Shown: one piece after another, positions 53,236 through 63,478 of the stretch
How positions within the stretch are numbered: position 1 is the stretch's first letter
How the letters are laid out: every line of letters begins with the position of its first letter
Assembly: GCA_018241505.1 (NCBI GenBank)
Contig: JAFEDS010000002.1
Span: 62,001-126,000 of the forward strand
Direction of reading: 5' to 3'
Source: Pseudomonadota bacterium
Lineage (GTDB): Bacteria > Pseudomonadota > Gammaproteobacteria > Steroidobacterales > Steroidobacteraceae
Length of the DNA: 64,000 nucleotides
Translations under genes and position numbers: made by a program
Notes under the pieces: model-generated
Databases searched by the model: none
Seen by the model: the letters and a program-made list of their open reading frames with translations, nothing else
What the model was told of the DNA's origin: nothing

Positions 53236-53757
53236 TTACTTCTTTTTTGGTGCAAACACCATGACCATCTGCTTGCCTTCCATCAGCGGGTTCTGCTCCA
53301 CCACGCTATGCGCGGCAAGATCAGTCGACACCCGCTCCAGAAGTCGGCGGCCGATATCCTGGTGCACCATCTCGCGGCCGCGGAACCGTAAGGTCACCTT
53401 GGCCTTGTCACCCTCGGTCAGAAAGCGGATGAGATTACGCACTTTGATCTGGTAATCACCCTCTCCCGTACCGGGACGAAACTTCACTTCCTTGACTTGT
53501 ATCTGCTTTTGCTTGCGCTTGGCAGAGTGGGCTTTCTTGTTCGCTTCGAACAGGAACTTCCCGTAGTCCATGATGCGCACGACCGGCGGTTCCGCCGTCG
53601 GCGACACTTCAACCAAATCCAACTCCGCCGATTTAGCCATGTCCAAGGCATCGAACCGCGACATGACACCGGCCTGCGATCCATCTGCGGCAATCACACG
53701 CACTTGTGGCGATGTGATGTCCTCATTGCGCCGTACGCGCTTACTTGCACTAGCGAT
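53236..53757 (-). CDS. infC: Translation initiation factor IF-3, with AUC start
   Basis: IF-3 checks codon-anticodon pairing at initiation. The 173 residues contain [67 protein letters not shown], the linker of lysines, and the C-terminal [41 protein letters not shown]. No ATG, GTG or TTG gives a full N-terminus: a GTG at 53701-53703 would drop the conserved NEDITSPQ. The in-frame ATC at 53755-53757 with GGAGGG seven bases before it is therefore the start. The ribosome-binding site lies in the 3' end of thrS. Rare infC starts allow IF-3 to repress itself. Confidence 0.93.
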   Translation of the reverse strand: MASASKRVRRNEDITSPQVRVIAADGSQAGVMSRFDALDMAKSAELDLVEVSPTAEPPVVRIMDYGKFLFEANKKAHSAKRKQKQIQVKEVKFRPGTGEGDYQIKVRNLIRFLTEGDKAKVTLRFRGREMVHQDIGRRLLERVSTDLAAHSVVEQNPLMEGKQMVMVFAPKKK

Positions 53758-53760
53758 GCG

Positions 53761-55689
53761 TTATCCCTCCAACGTCTGGCGCCCGCGGCTGTTGAGCTCG
53801 ATGCGAAGGCGTTCCGCGAACGTCTCCGGGGACATCGTGCCCAGGTCCTTGCCGCTTCTTGTGCGCACTGAAAGTAGGTTTGCGGCCACTTCCTTGTCGC
53901 CCGCGACCAATAGATACGGCACGCGCTGTAGCGTGTGCTCACGAATTTTAAAGCCGACCTTCTCGTTACGCAAGTCGAACGAAACTCGAAACCCCTGATT
54001 TTTCAGGGATTCCGTCACGCGCCGGACATAATCGTCCTGGCGGTCGGTAATGCTCAGGACAACGGCTTGCACGGGCGCGAGCCAGGCGGGCAGCTTCCCG
54101 GAGTGGTGTTCGAGCAGGATGGCGAAAAAGCGTTCCAGGGAGCCGAAGATGGCCCGGTGAAGCATGACGGGGGTCTTCTTCCCACTATGCTCATCAATGA
54201 AGTACGCGCCCAGCCGGCCCGGCATGTTCAAGTCCACCTGCAGCGTGCCGCACTGCCAGTCGCGGCCGATGGCATCGCGAAGGACGAATTCCAGCTTCGG
54301 ACCGTAGAAAGCGCCCTCGCCCGGGTTCAGGGTGTACTCGACCCCGGCGGCCTTTGTCCCGGCGATCAGGGCCTTCTCGGACATGTCCCAGATCTCGTCC
54401 GAGCCGACGCGCTTGGGCGGCCGATCCGCGAACTTGATGCGCACGTCATCGAAGCCGAAATCCCGGTAGATATCCAGAATCAGCCGGGTGACGGCCGCCG
54501 CTTCGGCGGTGATCTGGTCTTCGGACACGAAGACATGGGCGTCGTCCTGGGTGAAGGCCCGAACCCGCATCAGGCCGTGGAGCGAACCTGACGGCTCATA
54601 CCGGTGCACCTTGCCGAATTCGCACAAGCGCACCGGCAGCTCGCGGTAACTGCGCAAGCCGTGCTTGAAAATCTGCACGTGACCCGGGCAGTTCATGGGT
54701 TTGATGCAATAGGTGCGTTCGTCCGGGGTCTTGGTGAGAAACATGTTCTCCCCAAAGGCCTCCAGGTGCCCGGACTGAGCCCACAGGCTCGAGTCCATCA
54801 ATTCGGGCGCGCTCACTTCCTCGTAGCCGGCTTCGAGCTGACGCTGGCGCATGTAGGCAATCAAGTTCTGAAACACCTGCCAGCCCTTCGGGTGCCAGAA
54901 GACGGCACCGGGTGCTTCTTCCTGCAGGTGAAACAGATCCAACTCGCGGCCGATGCGCCGATGGTCGCGCTTTTCCGCCTCTTCCAGGCGGTGCAGATAG
55001 TCATCGAGCTGCTTCTTGTCGGCCCAGGCGGTGCCATAGATCCGCTGCAACATCTCGTTGCGCGAATCGCCGCGCCAGTAGGCGCCCGCGACTTTCGTCA
55101 GCTTGAACGCCTTCAACTTGCCGGTGGACGGCACGTGAGGGCCGCGGCACAGGTCCACCCAGTCGCCTTGGCCGTAGAGACTGATCTCATCCTTGTCAGG
55201 AATGCCGGCAATGATCTCGGCCTTGTAGACCTCGCCCTGGTGTTTGAAAAACTTCACCGCCTCATCGCGGGTCAACACGCGGCGAGTCACCTTCTGATCC
55301 GCCTTGGCGAGCTCGGTCATCTTCGCTTCAATCGCCGCGAGATCTTCAGTGGTGAAGGGTCGCTTGTACGAGAAGTCGTAATAGAAGCCGTCCTGGATCA
55401 CAGGCCCGATGGTGACCTGCGCGTCCGGAAACAATTGCTTCACGGCCTGCGCCAACAGGTGAGCCGTGGAGTGACGGATGACCTCGATGCCATCCGGATC
55501 CCTGTCCGTGACAATCGCGAGCGAGGCGTCGCTCGAAATGAGGAAGGACGTGTCCACGAGCTTCCCGTTGACGCGTCCAGCCAGCGCTGCTTTGCGCAGT
55601 CCGGCGCCGATATCGGCGGCGACTTCGTCAACCGTTACGGGATTATCGAAACGGCGCTGACTGCCATCCGGCAGAGTCACGACAGGCAT
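53761..55689 (-). CDS. thrS: Threonyl-tRNA synthetase
   Basis: Class II synthetase, 642 residues. The TGS domain ([31 protein letters not shown]) is followed by the editing domain ([19 protein letters not shown] with the HxxxH zinc site), then catalytic motifs [46 protein letters not shown] and [31 protein letters not shown], and the anticodon domain to the C-terminus. Length matches the family. infC begins three bases downstream. Confidence 0.98.
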   Translation of the reverse strand: MPVVTLPDGSQRRFDNPVTVDEVAADIGAGLRKAALAGRVNGKLVDTSFLISSDASLAIVTDRDPDGIEVIRHSTAHLLAQAVKQLFPDAQVTIGPVIQDGFYYDFSYKRPFTTEDLAAIEAKMTELAKADQKVTRRVLTRDEAVKFFKHQGEVYKAEIIAGIPDKDEISLYGQGDWVDLCRGPHVPSTGKLKAFKLTKVAGAYWRGDSRNEMLQRIYGTAWADKKQLDDYLHRLEEAEKRDHRRIGRELDLFHLQEEAPGAVFWHPKGWQVFQNLIAYMRQRQLEAGYEEVSAPELMDSSLWAQSGHLEAFGENMFLTKTPDERTYCIKPMNCPGHVQIFKHGLRSYRELPVRLCEFGKVHRYEPSGSLHGLMRVRAFTQDDAHVFVSEDQITAEAAAVTRLILDIYRDFGFDDVRIKFADRPPKRVGSDEIWDMSEKALIAGTKAAGVEYTLNPGEGAFYGPKLEFVLRDAIGRDWQCGTLQVDLNMPGRLGAYFIDEHSGKKTPVMLHRAIFGSLERFFAILLEHHSGKLPAWLAPVQAVVLSITDRQDDYVRRVTESLKNQGFRVSFDLRNEKVGFKIREHTLQRVPYLLVAGDKEVAANLLSVRTRSGKDLGTMSPETFAERLRIELNSRGRQTLEG

Positions 55690-55810
55690 GGGAAATTACA
55701 GGGGTTATGCGACCGTGGATCGGCCGCGAACGATACAAGAGCGTGCCGGGTGGTGCAAGGAAGCCCACGGCCGGCTTAAATTCAGGCGGCCTTCAAATCA
55801 GGGAGCTGAA

Positions 55811-56368
55811 ATGGACGACCACAAGCGAAACTCGCCCGAATTTCTGCAGGTGCTGCGTGAGGGGATGGCAGTAGCCATCAGCACCGTCATCCTCGCCCTC
55901 GCGGCGTGGACCATTGGACAGACGTTCCTGTCCGCCCGTGGCGAAAACGTAGAGGCATACAACCGGCAGAAGGACATCATGCTGTATGTCGTGTCGCTGT
56001 TCGGGACGGTGACGGGTTACTACCTTGGGCGCGTTCCTGCTGAGGTGAATGCGCGGCGCGCCGAGAAGGCAGCCAATGTGGCTCAGCAGCAGTTGTCCGT
56101 CAGCCAGGAGAAGCTGGGTGAGGCTTCAGCGGGAGCGGCCACCGCGCGTGAACAGAAGGCGCGAGCTTCGAAGCGGCTGAGTCAGTCGACCACAGAGCTT
56201 CGCAACGTATCGGAGGCTATTAGTAAGTTGCACCGGATTCCACGCAACGTGGGCGGTATGGGGATCCGCGCTGAGGATTCTGCGTCGGAGGCAGGTGGTG
56301 AACCGGAACTCAGAGAAGCCAAGCGGCGAATCGACCTGCTGCTGGCACAGTTGAGCGACGAGGACTGA
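55811..56368 (+). CDS. Two-helix membrane protein with coiled-coil tail
   Basis: 185 residues, family not recognised. A short cytosolic head (DDHKRNSPEFLQVLREG) precedes two predicted membrane helices (MAVAISTVILALAAWTIGQTFL and LYVVSLFGTVTGYYLG), and the rest is a long cytoplasmic coiled coil (NARRAEKAANVAQQQLSVSQEKLGEASAG and later). The final segment ELREAKRRIDLLLAQLSDED is also helical. AGGGAGCTGAA precedes the ATG at 55811. It stands six bases before the permease gene, suggesting an operon. Confidence 0.6.
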   Translation: MDDHKRNSPEFLQVLREGMAVAISTVILALAAWTIGQTFLSARGENVEAYNRQKDIMLYVVSLFGTVTGYYLGRVPAEVNARRAEKAANVAQQQLSVSQEKLGEASAGAATAREQKARASKRLSQSTTELRNVSEAISKLHRIPRNVGGMGIRAEDSASEAGGEPELREAKRRIDLLLAQLSDED

Positions 56369-56374
56369 AGACTA

Positions 56375-58264
56375 GTGCAGCGCCCTCGCCGGGTGTCCGT
56401 GCCCATGCCCCCACTGATCGGTAGCGGCACGATTCCTGCGATATCGGTCTACATGAATGGCCGAGTCCAAGTCTCTGGAACCACCCGCATGGCGCTCTTC
56501 ACGACCGTCATTGTGGTGGTGGTATTAAAGCTCGCGCAGGAGGTTTTCATCCCGCTGGCGCTGGCGATCCTGTGCACCTTCCTGCTGGCCCCACTGGTGG
56601 TGCTGCTCACCCGGATTGGGACTCACCGGATCATTGCCGTGGTGCTGTCCATGTGCCTCGGCCTGGCTACCATCGGGGGACTCGGCACCTTGGTTTTCAA
56701 TCAGTTCGCGGATCTTGCTCGCGAGCTTCCTAGCTACCAGCACCAGCTCCGAACGAACCTGGCGCAGTGGGGAGGCCTGTTACGGGGCGGCGTCGCGGAG
56801 ACGACGGCCGCATTCGATCAGCTCACCAAGGAAATCGACCGCGTTGCGCCAACGGAGCCTAAGCCTCGCGGCGTATCGAGGGTTCAGGTCGTCGACGCGC
56901 CCGTAACAGCGCTGGAGAGGATTCGTGACGTCGTGGGTCCCGTCATCCGACCACTGGGTACCACCCTGGCGGTGATTGTCCTGGTGGCGTTCATGCTGCT
57001 GCGCCTTCCGGATCTGCGCGACCGAATCCTGCGACTTTTAGGACCGCGCTATCTGCACCTGACCACAGAGGCGCTCAATGATGCCGCAGGAAGGGTTAGC
57101 CGCTATCTGTTGATGCAGATTGTCATCAACGGATGGACGGGTCTCGCTGTCACCGCAGGGTTGTGGGCCCTGAACGTACCCAACGCGGTGCTATGGGGCG
57201 CACTGACGCTGGTGCTGCGATTCATTCCTTATGTCGGCGTGTGGATGGCCGCTGCCATTCCACTGGCGTTGTCATTTGCTGTCTTCGACGACTGGACTCG
57301 CCCGTTGATGGTCTTCGGGCTGTTCGCTGTGTTGGAACTATTCGCCTGGTCGGTCCTCGAGCCCTGGCTTTACGGCACTCACACGGGCGTATCGCCGGTG
57401 GCACTCCTGCTTGCGGCGGGCTTTTGGACCTGGCTCTGGGGTTTTGCGGGCTTGTTCCTCGCGGTGCCAATGACCGTGTGTGCGGCGGTAATGGGAAAAT
57501 ACATCCCGCAACTGAAATTTCTGCAAGTACTTCTGGGCGATGAGCCTGTGCTCGAGCCGTTCGAGCGGCTCTACCAGAGATTGCTGTCGAGCAACCGAGA
57601 TGAAGCGGACACGGTGTTGGAAGCGGCGCTTCGGGAGAGCTCGATCATCGACGTCTGCGACGCGGTCATTGTGCCGGCGATCATGAGGGCGGAAGAAGAC
57701 CATTCCCGGGGCACGTTGAACGACGTGAAGCGCCAGCACATCTTGGAACATGTAAATGAATGGGTGGATGAGCGCCTCGAAATGCTGGCACCCGAACGGT
57801 CCGGATTCGCCAATCGGGACATCGCGGACGCGCAGTCCCTCGTCTTGTGCGTCCCTGCGTCGGATCGTGCCGACGAGATTATCGCCAAGCTGCTCGAAGC
57901 AGCGCTGATCGAACACAAGCTGGAAGCGAAGATTGTGGGTCCGCGCGATGCCATCGAACTTGCATCGAATGGCCGCGTCCCGCGCGCTATCGTCATTTCG
58001 GCGTTACCGCCGGAAGCAGTCACCGCGGCCCGCACTGTCTGCAAGGAGCTGCGGAAGGACAACACCGGCGTGCCCGTCATAGTGGGGCTCTGGTCCGCGG
58101 CGGGAGAACTGGATCGATCCCGGCAAAGGCTCGCAGCCGCTGGGGCGACCCGCACCGTGATTACCTTTGCGGAGTGTTTCGCACTGCTTGAAGGCTCGCT
58201 GTCACCGGACGTGGCGGCACGGGTGGCGCCGGTGTCTGAGCCCCGGGAGGCGACTGAGGCATGA
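56375..58264 (+). CDS. AI-2E family permease with C-terminal cytosolic domain
   Basis: 629 residues at most. About eight membrane helices in the first 370 residues include the family patterns LALAILCTFLLAPLV, FIPYVGVWMAAAIPLAL and GVSPVALLLAAGFWTWLWGFAGLFLAVPM, as in AI-2E/PerM transporters. The C-terminal ~230 residues are cytosolic and look like a Rossmann-type, cobalamin-binding-like fold (LVLCVPASDRADEIIAKLLEAALIEHKLEAKIVGP), a fusion seen in some proteobacteria. Start is uncertain: GTG 56375, ATG 56405 and ATG 56453 are all in frame. Confidence 0.8.
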   Translation: MQRPRRVSVPMPPLIGSGTIPAISVYMNGRVQVSGTTRMALFTTVIVVVVLKLAQEVFIPLALAILCTFLLAPLVVLLTRIGTHRIIAVVLSMCLGLATIGGLGTLVFNQFADLARELPSYQHQLRTNLAQWGGLLRGGVAETTAAFDQLTKEIDRVAPTEPKPRGVSRVQVVDAPVTALERIRDVVGPVIRPLGTTLAVIVLVAFMLLRLPDLRDRILRLLGPRYLHLTTEALNDAAGRVSRYLLMQIVINGWTGLAVTAGLWALNVPNAVLWGALTLVLRFIPYVGVWMAAAIPLALSFAVFDDWTRPLMVFGLFAVLELFAWSVLEPWLYGTHTGVSPVALLLAAGFWTWLWGFAGLFLAVPMTVCAAVMGKYIPQLKFLQVLLGDEPVLEPFERLYQRLLSSNRDEADTVLEAALRESSIIDVCDAVIVPAIMRAEEDHSRGTLNDVKRQHILEHVNEWVDERLEMLAPERSGFANRDIADAQSLVLCVPASDRADEIIAKLLEAALIEHKLEAKIVGPRDAIELASNGRVPRAIVISALPPEAVTAARTVCKELRKDNTGVPVIVGLWSAAGELDRSRQRLAAAGATRTVITFAECFALLEGSLSPDVAARVAPVSEPREATEA

Positions 58265-58447
58265 CGGCCCACGCTGGGTGGGTGCGCAGGCAGATGGGTG
58301 GGGACGCTGGCGCGTGGGTGACGGACTGGGACCGCGCGGGCAAATGGCTCGGACCGCATGGGCCCCAGTGCGCTGTCGCGCGCAGCACAGCTCAGGCTCG
58401 CGAGGGCCTAAGACTCTGAATCAGAAGGGCTAAGCGCTCCAGTTGGC

Positions 58448-58476
58448 TTGATTCGCCCCGGAACCTCTTGTATCGT
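58448..58476 (+). promoter_or_regulatory. Sigma-70-like promoter for tRNA-Val
   Basis: -35 TTGATT (58448-58453) and -10 TATCGT (58471-58476) at 17-bp spacing, followed by a GC-rich discriminator (TCGCGCCCC) typical of stable-RNA promoters. The region 58265-58447 before it is GC-rich with no supportable gene. Confidence 0.5.
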
Positions 58477-58503
58477 TCGCGCCCCCTGTTCGCATGCATT
58501 TGT

Positions 58504-58578
58504 AGTCGCGTAGCTCAGTGGTAGAGCACCTCCTTGACATGGAGGTGGTCGGTGGTTCGATCCCACTCGCGACTACCA
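58504..58578 (+). tRNA. tRNA-Val (anticodon GAC)
   Basis: 75-nt cloverleaf with acceptor AGTCGCG/CGCGACT, discriminator A and encoded CCA. The anticodon stem CCTCC/GGAGG encloses TTGACAT, giving anticodon GAC (codon GUC). T-loop GTTCGATCC is standard. Confidence 0.95.
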
Positions 58579-58591
58579 TCCCACCGTGCGT

Positions 58592-60619
58592 CTAACCGGC
58601 CGCCTTGGTGGGGAATCCCAACTCCAGTTGTTTGAGCCGCTCGATTTCATCGCGCAGCTTCGCCGCCTGCTCAAACTCGAGATTGCGCGCGCGTTTGAAC
58701 ATCTCCGCCTCGAGCTTCTTGATCTGACGGACAATCGTCTCCGGCCGCATGTCCGCAGGAGCCGCCAACTCCCCGCCCTTGCCTTTCTTGCGCCCGGCGG
58801 GCGTCGGCGCGGTTGCCCGTGCTCCTTCCATGATGTCCGCCACGGACTTGATAATGCCGCGCGGCGTGATGCCGTGCTCCTTGTTGAAATCCATCTGCCG
58901 CTGGCGGCGGCGAGCGGTTTCATCGAGTGCCCGCTGCATCGAGCCGGTTACCTTGTCGGCATACAGGATCGCCTTGCCGTTGATGTGCCGCGCCGCGCGT
59001 CCGATCGTCTGGATGAGCGAGTTGTCGGAGCGCAGAAAGCCCTCCTTGTCCGCATCCAGAATCGCCACCAACGACACTTCCGGCATATCGAGGCCTTCGC
59101 GCAGCAGGTTGATGCCGACCAGCACATCAAACTTGCCCAGGCGCAGATCGCGGATGATTTCCGTGCGCTCCACGGTTTCAATGTCCGCGTGCAGGTAGCG
59201 CACGCGCACGCCGTGCTCGTGCAGGTATTCGGTCAGATCCTCCGCCATCCGCTTGGTCAGAGTTGTAATCAACACGCGCTCATTCAACTCGACACGCTTG
59301 TTGATTTCCGACAGGACATCGTCGACCTGTGTGCCCACGGGGCGGATCTCGACCTCGGGATCGACCAGGCCCGTGGGGCGCACGAGCTGCTCGACCACCT
59401 GCGCCGAGTGCTCCGACTCGTAGTGGCCCGGCGTCGCGGACACAAAGATCATCTGCGGCGCGAGCTTCTCCCACTCTTCAAACTTGAGCGGACGGTTATC
59501 GAGCGCCGACGGCAGACGAAAACCATATTCCACGAGCACTTCCTTGCGCGAGCGGTCACCCCGGTACATGGCGCCCAACTGCGGCACCGTCTGGTGGCTT
59601 TCATCAATCACCAGCAGCGCATTGCGGGGCAGATAATCGAACAGGCACGGCGGCGGCTCGCCTTCCTGGCGGCCCGACAGATATCGCGAGTAATTCTCAA
59701 TACCGGCGCAGTAACCGACTTCCTTCATCATCTCCATGTCGAACATGGTTCGCTGCTCGAGCCTTTGCGCTTCCAGCAGCTTGCCCGTGTCGCGCAGCTC
59801 CTTCAGGCGAACGCGCAAATCCTCACGCACCTTGTCCACTGCCCCAATGAGCCGCTCTTTCGGCGTCACATAGTGAGTGCCGGGATAGACGGTAAAACGC
59901 GGAACCTTGCGTGAAATCTGACCTGTCAGGGGGTCGAACAAGGCGATGGAATCAATCTGATCATCGAACAGCTCAATGCGCACCGCCTCCCGCTCGGATT
60001 CGGCCGGAAAAATGTCAATAACGTCGCCGCGGACGCGATAGGTGCCCTGGGTGAGATCGAGCTCATTGCGCGTGTACTGCATGTCCGCGAGCCGGCGCAG
60101 CAATCGGCGCTGGTCGGTTTTGTCACCGCGAACCAGGTGCAGGATCATGGCCAGATAGGCCTGCGGGTCGCCCAGACCGTAGATGGATGACACAGTGGCG
60201 ACGATGATCGAGTCCCGACGCTCCAGGAGCGCTTTGGTTGCGGACAGGCGCATCTGTTCGATGTGCTCGTTTACGGACGAGTCCTTCTCTATATACGTGT
60301 CCGACGAGGGTACATACGCCTCTGGCTGGTAGTAGTCGTAGTACGAGACAAAATATTCCACGGAGTTGTGCGGGAAGAACTCCCGGAATTCGCCGTAGAG
60401 CTGCGCTGCGAGGGTTTTATTGTGCGCCAGCACCATCGTGGGGCGCTGGACGCGTTCAATGATGGCCGCAACGGTCATCGTCTTGCCCGATCCCGTGACC
60501 CCCAAAAGCGTCTGATGCGCCAATCCATCGTTGAGGCCCTCAATGAGCTTCTCGATGGCCTGCGGCTGATCGCCTGCAGGTGAGAACGGCGCGACGAGTT
60601 TGAAAGGGGTAGGTTCCAT
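58592..60619 (-). CDS. uvrB: Excinuclease ABC subunit B
   Basis: DNA-helicase-like subunit of nucleotide excision repair, 675 residues. Walker [13 protein letters not shown] near residue 39-50, motif [14 protein letters not shown], the beta-hairpin [24 protein letters not shown], motif V-VI ([45 protein letters not shown]) and the C-terminal UVR helix ([34 protein letters not shown]) are all present. Convergent with tRNA-Val. Confidence 0.98.
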   Translation of the reverse strand: MEPTPFKLVAPFSPAGDQPQAIEKLIEGLNDGLAHQTLLGVTGSGKTMTVAAIIERVQRPTMVLAHNKTLAAQLYGEFREFFPHNSVEYFVSYYDYYQPEAYVPSSDTYIEKDSSVNEHIEQMRLSATKALLERRDSIIVATVSSIYGLGDPQAYLAMILHLVRGDKTDQRRLLRRLADMQYTRNELDLTQGTYRVRGDVIDIFPAESEREAVRIELFDDQIDSIALFDPLTGQISRKVPRFTVYPGTHYVTPKERLIGAVDKVREDLRVRLKELRDTGKLLEAQRLEQRTMFDMEMMKEVGYCAGIENYSRYLSGRQEGEPPPCLFDYLPRNALLVIDESHQTVPQLGAMYRGDRSRKEVLVEYGFRLPSALDNRPLKFEEWEKLAPQMIFVSATPGHYESEHSAQVVEQLVRPTGLVDPEVEIRPVGTQVDDVLSEINKRVELNERVLITTLTKRMAEDLTEYLHEHGVRVRYLHADIETVERTEIIRDLRLGKFDVLVGINLLREGLDMPEVSLVAILDADKEGFLRSDNSLIQTIGRAARHINGKAILYADKVTGSMQRALDETARRRQRQMDFNKEHGITPRGIIKSVADIMEGARATAPTPAGRKKGKGGELAAPADMRPETIVRQIKKLEAEMFKRARNLEFEQAAKLRDEIERLKQLELGFPTKAAG

Positions 60620-60699
60620 CGGCGAGATTGGTGAGCAAGGGCGTGATCCCGTAATATAGCCGGGCCGCCCGATTTAAAGCGATCTACAGGAAATCCCTC

Positions 60700-61908
60700 G
60701 TGACCCCACCCGTTTCACGACGCGTTCAGCGCGTCAAGCCCTCGCCCACGCTGGCCGTGACAGCTCGCGCCGCCAAATTGAAAGCGGAAGGCAAGGACGT
60801 GATCGGTCTCGGCGCCGGAGAGCCCGACTTCGATACGCCTGCGCACATTCAGCAAGCCGGTATCGACGCCATCAAGAACGGCTTCACGCGCTATACCAAC
60901 GTGGATGGCATCAATGAGCTGAAGGATGCGATTGCCGCGAAGTTCGAACGCGACAACGCGATCAAGTACGACCGCTCGCAGATTATGGTGTCGTCGGGCG
61001 CGAAGCAGACGATATACAACCTGTGCATGGCGGTGCTCGATCATGGCGATGAGGCCGTGATCCCTGCGCCGTATTGGGTGTCGTATCCGGATATGGTGAT
61101 GCTGGCGGATGGGTTGCCGGTGATGCCGTTCGCGGGTTATGCGCAGGGTTACAAGATTACGCCGCGCCAGCTTGCGGCTGCGATTACCCCGAAGACACGC
61201 CTGGTGTTGCTCAACAGCCCCTGCAATCCGACGGGCGCTGCGTACACTCGCGCGGAGCTTCGTGCTCTGGGCGAAGTGTTGCTCGAATTCCCGCGCGTGA
61301 TTATCGGCACCGATGACATGTACGAGAAGATCTACTGGTCGTCCGAGCCGTTCTGCAGTCTGCTGACAGCCGTGCCGGAGTTGTACAACCGGACCATTAC
61401 GATCAACGGTGTGTCGAAGGCCTATGCCATGACCGGCTGGCGCATCGGCTACTGCGGTGGACCGAAGGAAATCATCACCGCAATGTCCACTATCCAGGGA
61501 CAGTCAACTTCGAACGCATCGAGCATCTCGCAGCGTGCCGCGGTCGCCGCATTGAACGGTGACCAGGAATGTGTCACGAAGATGAATGAGGCATTCAAGC
61601 AGCGTCACGACTACGTCGTGCACTCGTTGAACTCGCTGCCTGGAATTAGCTGCCTGCCCGGTGCCGGGACGTTTTACGCCTTCGCGGAGTGTTCACGCGC
61701 TATTGCCGGCCTCGGCTGCCGTGACGATAACGAGTTCGCCGAGCTCCTGCTCAACCAGGGCGGCGTCGCCGTCGTCCCTGGCTCCGGGTTCGGTGCACCG
61801 GGACACATCCGCATCTCGTTCGCCTGCAGCATGCAGACGCTGGAGAAGGCGATTGAGCGCATGAGCCGGGTGCTGGAAGTCGGCCGGCCGGTGGCTCAAT
61901 CGGCCTGA
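60700..61908 (+). CDS. Pyridoxal-phosphate aspartate/aromatic aminotransferase (class I)
   Basis: 402-residue fold-type I aminotransferase. GAGEPDFDTPAHIQQAGIDAIKNGFTRYTNVDGINELKDAIAAKF is the family I-gamma opening, SSGAKQTIYNLCMAVLDHGDEAVIPAPYWVSYPDM holds the substrate-binding region, LVLLNSPCNPTGAAY and IGTDDMYEKIYW provide cofactor contacts, and TINGVSKAYAMTGWRIGY has the PLP-lysine. Similarity to I-gamma enzymes such as thermophile/rhizobial AspC suggests aspartate or prephenate transamination. It starts with GTG and has AGGAA upstream; divergent from uvrB. Confidence 0.92.
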   Translation: MTPPVSRRVQRVKPSPTLAVTARAAKLKAEGKDVIGLGAGEPDFDTPAHIQQAGIDAIKNGFTRYTNVDGINELKDAIAAKFERDNAIKYDRSQIMVSSGAKQTIYNLCMAVLDHGDEAVIPAPYWVSYPDMVMLADGLPVMPFAGYAQGYKITPRQLAAAITPKTRLVLLNSPCNPTGAAYTRAELRALGEVLLEFPRVIIGTDDMYEKIYWSSEPFCSLLTAVPELYNRTITINGVSKAYAMTGWRIGYCGGPKEIITAMSTIQGQSTSNASSISQRAAVAALNGDQECVTKMNEAFKQRHDYVVHSLNSLPGISCLPGAGTFYAFAECSRAIAGLGCRDDNEFAELLLNQGGVAVVPGSGFGAPGHIRISFACSMQTLEKAIERMSRVLEVGRPVAQSA

Positions 61909-61954
61909 GCCTCACCACCGGGGCCACGGATTTCGCGGCGCGTTCATGCGCGCC

Positions 61955-61983
61955 TTGACTAACCGGGCCCCGTTCTAGAGAAT
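61955..61983 (+). promoter_or_regulatory. Sigma-70-like promoter for tRNA-Asn
   Basis: -35 TTGACT (61955-61960, five of six consensus bases) and -10 GAGAAT (61978-61983) at 17-bp spacing, 30 bases upstream of the tRNA. Confidence 0.45.
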
Positions 61984-62012
61984 TCGCGGCCTTCGCGAAT
62001 CCCACCGTGTGT

Positions 62013-62087
62013 TCCCCGGTAGCTCAGCGGTAGAGCGTCGGACTGTTAATCCGTTGGTCGTTGGTTCGATTCCAACCCGGGGAGCCA
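62013..62087 (+). tRNA. tRNA-Asn (anticodon GTT)
   Basis: 75-nt cloverleaf with acceptor TCCCCGG/CCGGGGA, discriminator G and encoded CCA. The anticodon stem holds CTGTTAA, giving anticodon GTT (codons AAC/AAU). T-loop GTTCGATTC. The 3' half is a common attachment site for integrases, and gene content changes downstream. Confidence 0.95.
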
Positions 62088-62579
62088 ATTAAATCAAGCA
62101 CTTACCGCCTCATGCCGGTTCGCACGGCGTGTTGGTTTTCACCCGCTGTTGCAGTTCTGTTGCAGTTTCGACAGCGCCTGGACGTGGCCGCGATCCCTGA
62201 GGGCAGCGCCCAGATCTTGCCCGCGACAGACGGTTATCCGGTCGGTGGGCGCGCCGCCGTTCGTTCGCCGTCCCGGCGCAGACGCGTCGCGCTATCCCGG
62301 CCGACGACATTCGCCCGCCACCCCGGCTCATCCCATCCGGACACACTCTCTAGGCCGGGTGCGACCGCTGTCCCGTAGGTGACTTGCCTAGGTCGTCCCA
62401 GTGTATCCGCGCCGTTTCACTGGCAAGAGCGTGTTTGATGACCTCACCCCGATTCAATCGATGGGGCGCGTGCCTCAAGAGAGGTCCGTCCGAGTGACCG
62501 CCCGCTTGACAGCGAACTGCGGCGCTGGGGGACAGGACGCCCGAGGCAAGTCGCCTCGATTGAACCAAGGATGACGATC
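62088..62579. other. Gene-poor segment after tRNA-Asn
   Basis: About 490 bases with no gene that can be supported on either strand. It contains two close copies of GTTGCAGTT (62150-62169). It may be the left end of an integrated element whose attachment site overlaps the tRNA; the other end is outside the window. Confidence 0.4.
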
Positions 62580-63410
62580 ATGACCACGCTGTATGTACTC
62601 AACAATGACGGCGAGTTTTGCGTCGCGAATGCCGAAGATGTTCTGGCCTGCGCGTTTCACTGGATCGACTATGACTACCGGTGTGGTGAGCCGGTGTTGG
62701 CTGACTATCCCAAGACGGAAGCGTTCCTGAAATTGCACTTGGGTTTGAAAGACTACGAAGTGTTTGGACTGCTGCATTTGAACCGGGCCCACCGATTGAT
62801 TGCGATGGAGGATCTGTTTCGCGGCACGGTGGATGGCGTGTCGGTCTATGCCCGCGAGGTCGTGAGGTCGGTCCTGCACTTCGGAGCCGCCCAGGTCGTG
62901 TTGTATCATAACCATCCGTCCGGAGACTCGCGCCCGCGTGCGAGAGACATCGCGGTGACAAACAAGATGGTGGAGGCGCTGAAACTCATCGATGTCGAGA
63001 TCCTCGACCACCTCATTGTCGGCGATCGGGTCTTCTACACGGCGAAGCAACTCGTGTCCGCCCTGGGCCCGAAATACCCTCTCGGCAGCTCCCGCGCCGA
63101 ACGCCTGCTCCGAGCCTGCCGCGCGGCCGCGGCCCAGCGCAGCGCATTGTATCGGCGCGTCGGTTGGCCCATCGATCGTCGCACGAGCGCCCGACTGCGG
63201 ATCGGACGGCAGTGGCAACGGCGCCCGAGCATGACGGCCCGCCAAGTCATTCAAGCCCTCGGTCCCGGTCCCTTCCTGACCGTGCATTGGGTTCAACAGG
63301 TCATGCGCGAATGTTGGCAGGCCTGCGGCCGGCACACCCCCGATCAGTGGCTGATCGGCCGGCGCGGATCCCACACTCGATGCCCCCCCTCTTCCCATCG
63401 CCGATCCTGA
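62580..63410 (+). CDS. RadC-like JAMM-domain protein, altered active site
   Basis: 276-residue protein of the RadC/MPN type found on mobile elements. The core EDLFRGTVDGVSVYAREVVRSVLHFGAAQVVLYHNHPSGD and VEILDHLIVGDRVF are RadC hallmarks, with Glu in AMEDLF and the H-x-H pair. The conserved Ser of the H-x-H-x7-S-x2-D motif is Arg here (HNHPSGDSRPRARD); the Asp is kept. The usual N-terminal helix-hairpin-helix domain is replaced by a short unrelated segment, and ~110 Arg-rich C-terminal residues are unrecognised. The start may instead be ATG 62571, but AAGGA fits 62580 better. Confidence 0.8.
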   Translation: MTTLYVLNNDGEFCVANAEDVLACAFHWIDYDYRCGEPVLADYPKTEAFLKLHLGLKDYEVFGLLHLNRAHRLIAMEDLFRGTVDGVSVYAREVVRSVLHFGAAQVVLYHNHPSGDSRPRARDIAVTNKMVEALKLIDVEILDHLIVGDRVFYTAKQLVSALGPKYPLGSSRAERLLRACRAAAAQRSALYRRVGWPIDRRTSARLRIGRQWQRRPSMTARQVIQALGPGPFLTVHWVQQVMRECWQACGRHTPDQWLIGRRGSHTRCPPSSHRRS

Positions 63411-63478
63411 CATCGACCGTGCCCGCGAGGGCAGGACCGCCCGATGCGAGTTGAATCGTGCGCGCAGTGCCGTACGAT

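Noticed and set aside
58586-59914. 442-codon plus-strand frame
   Set aside because: Antisense to uvrB, whose motifs are intact.
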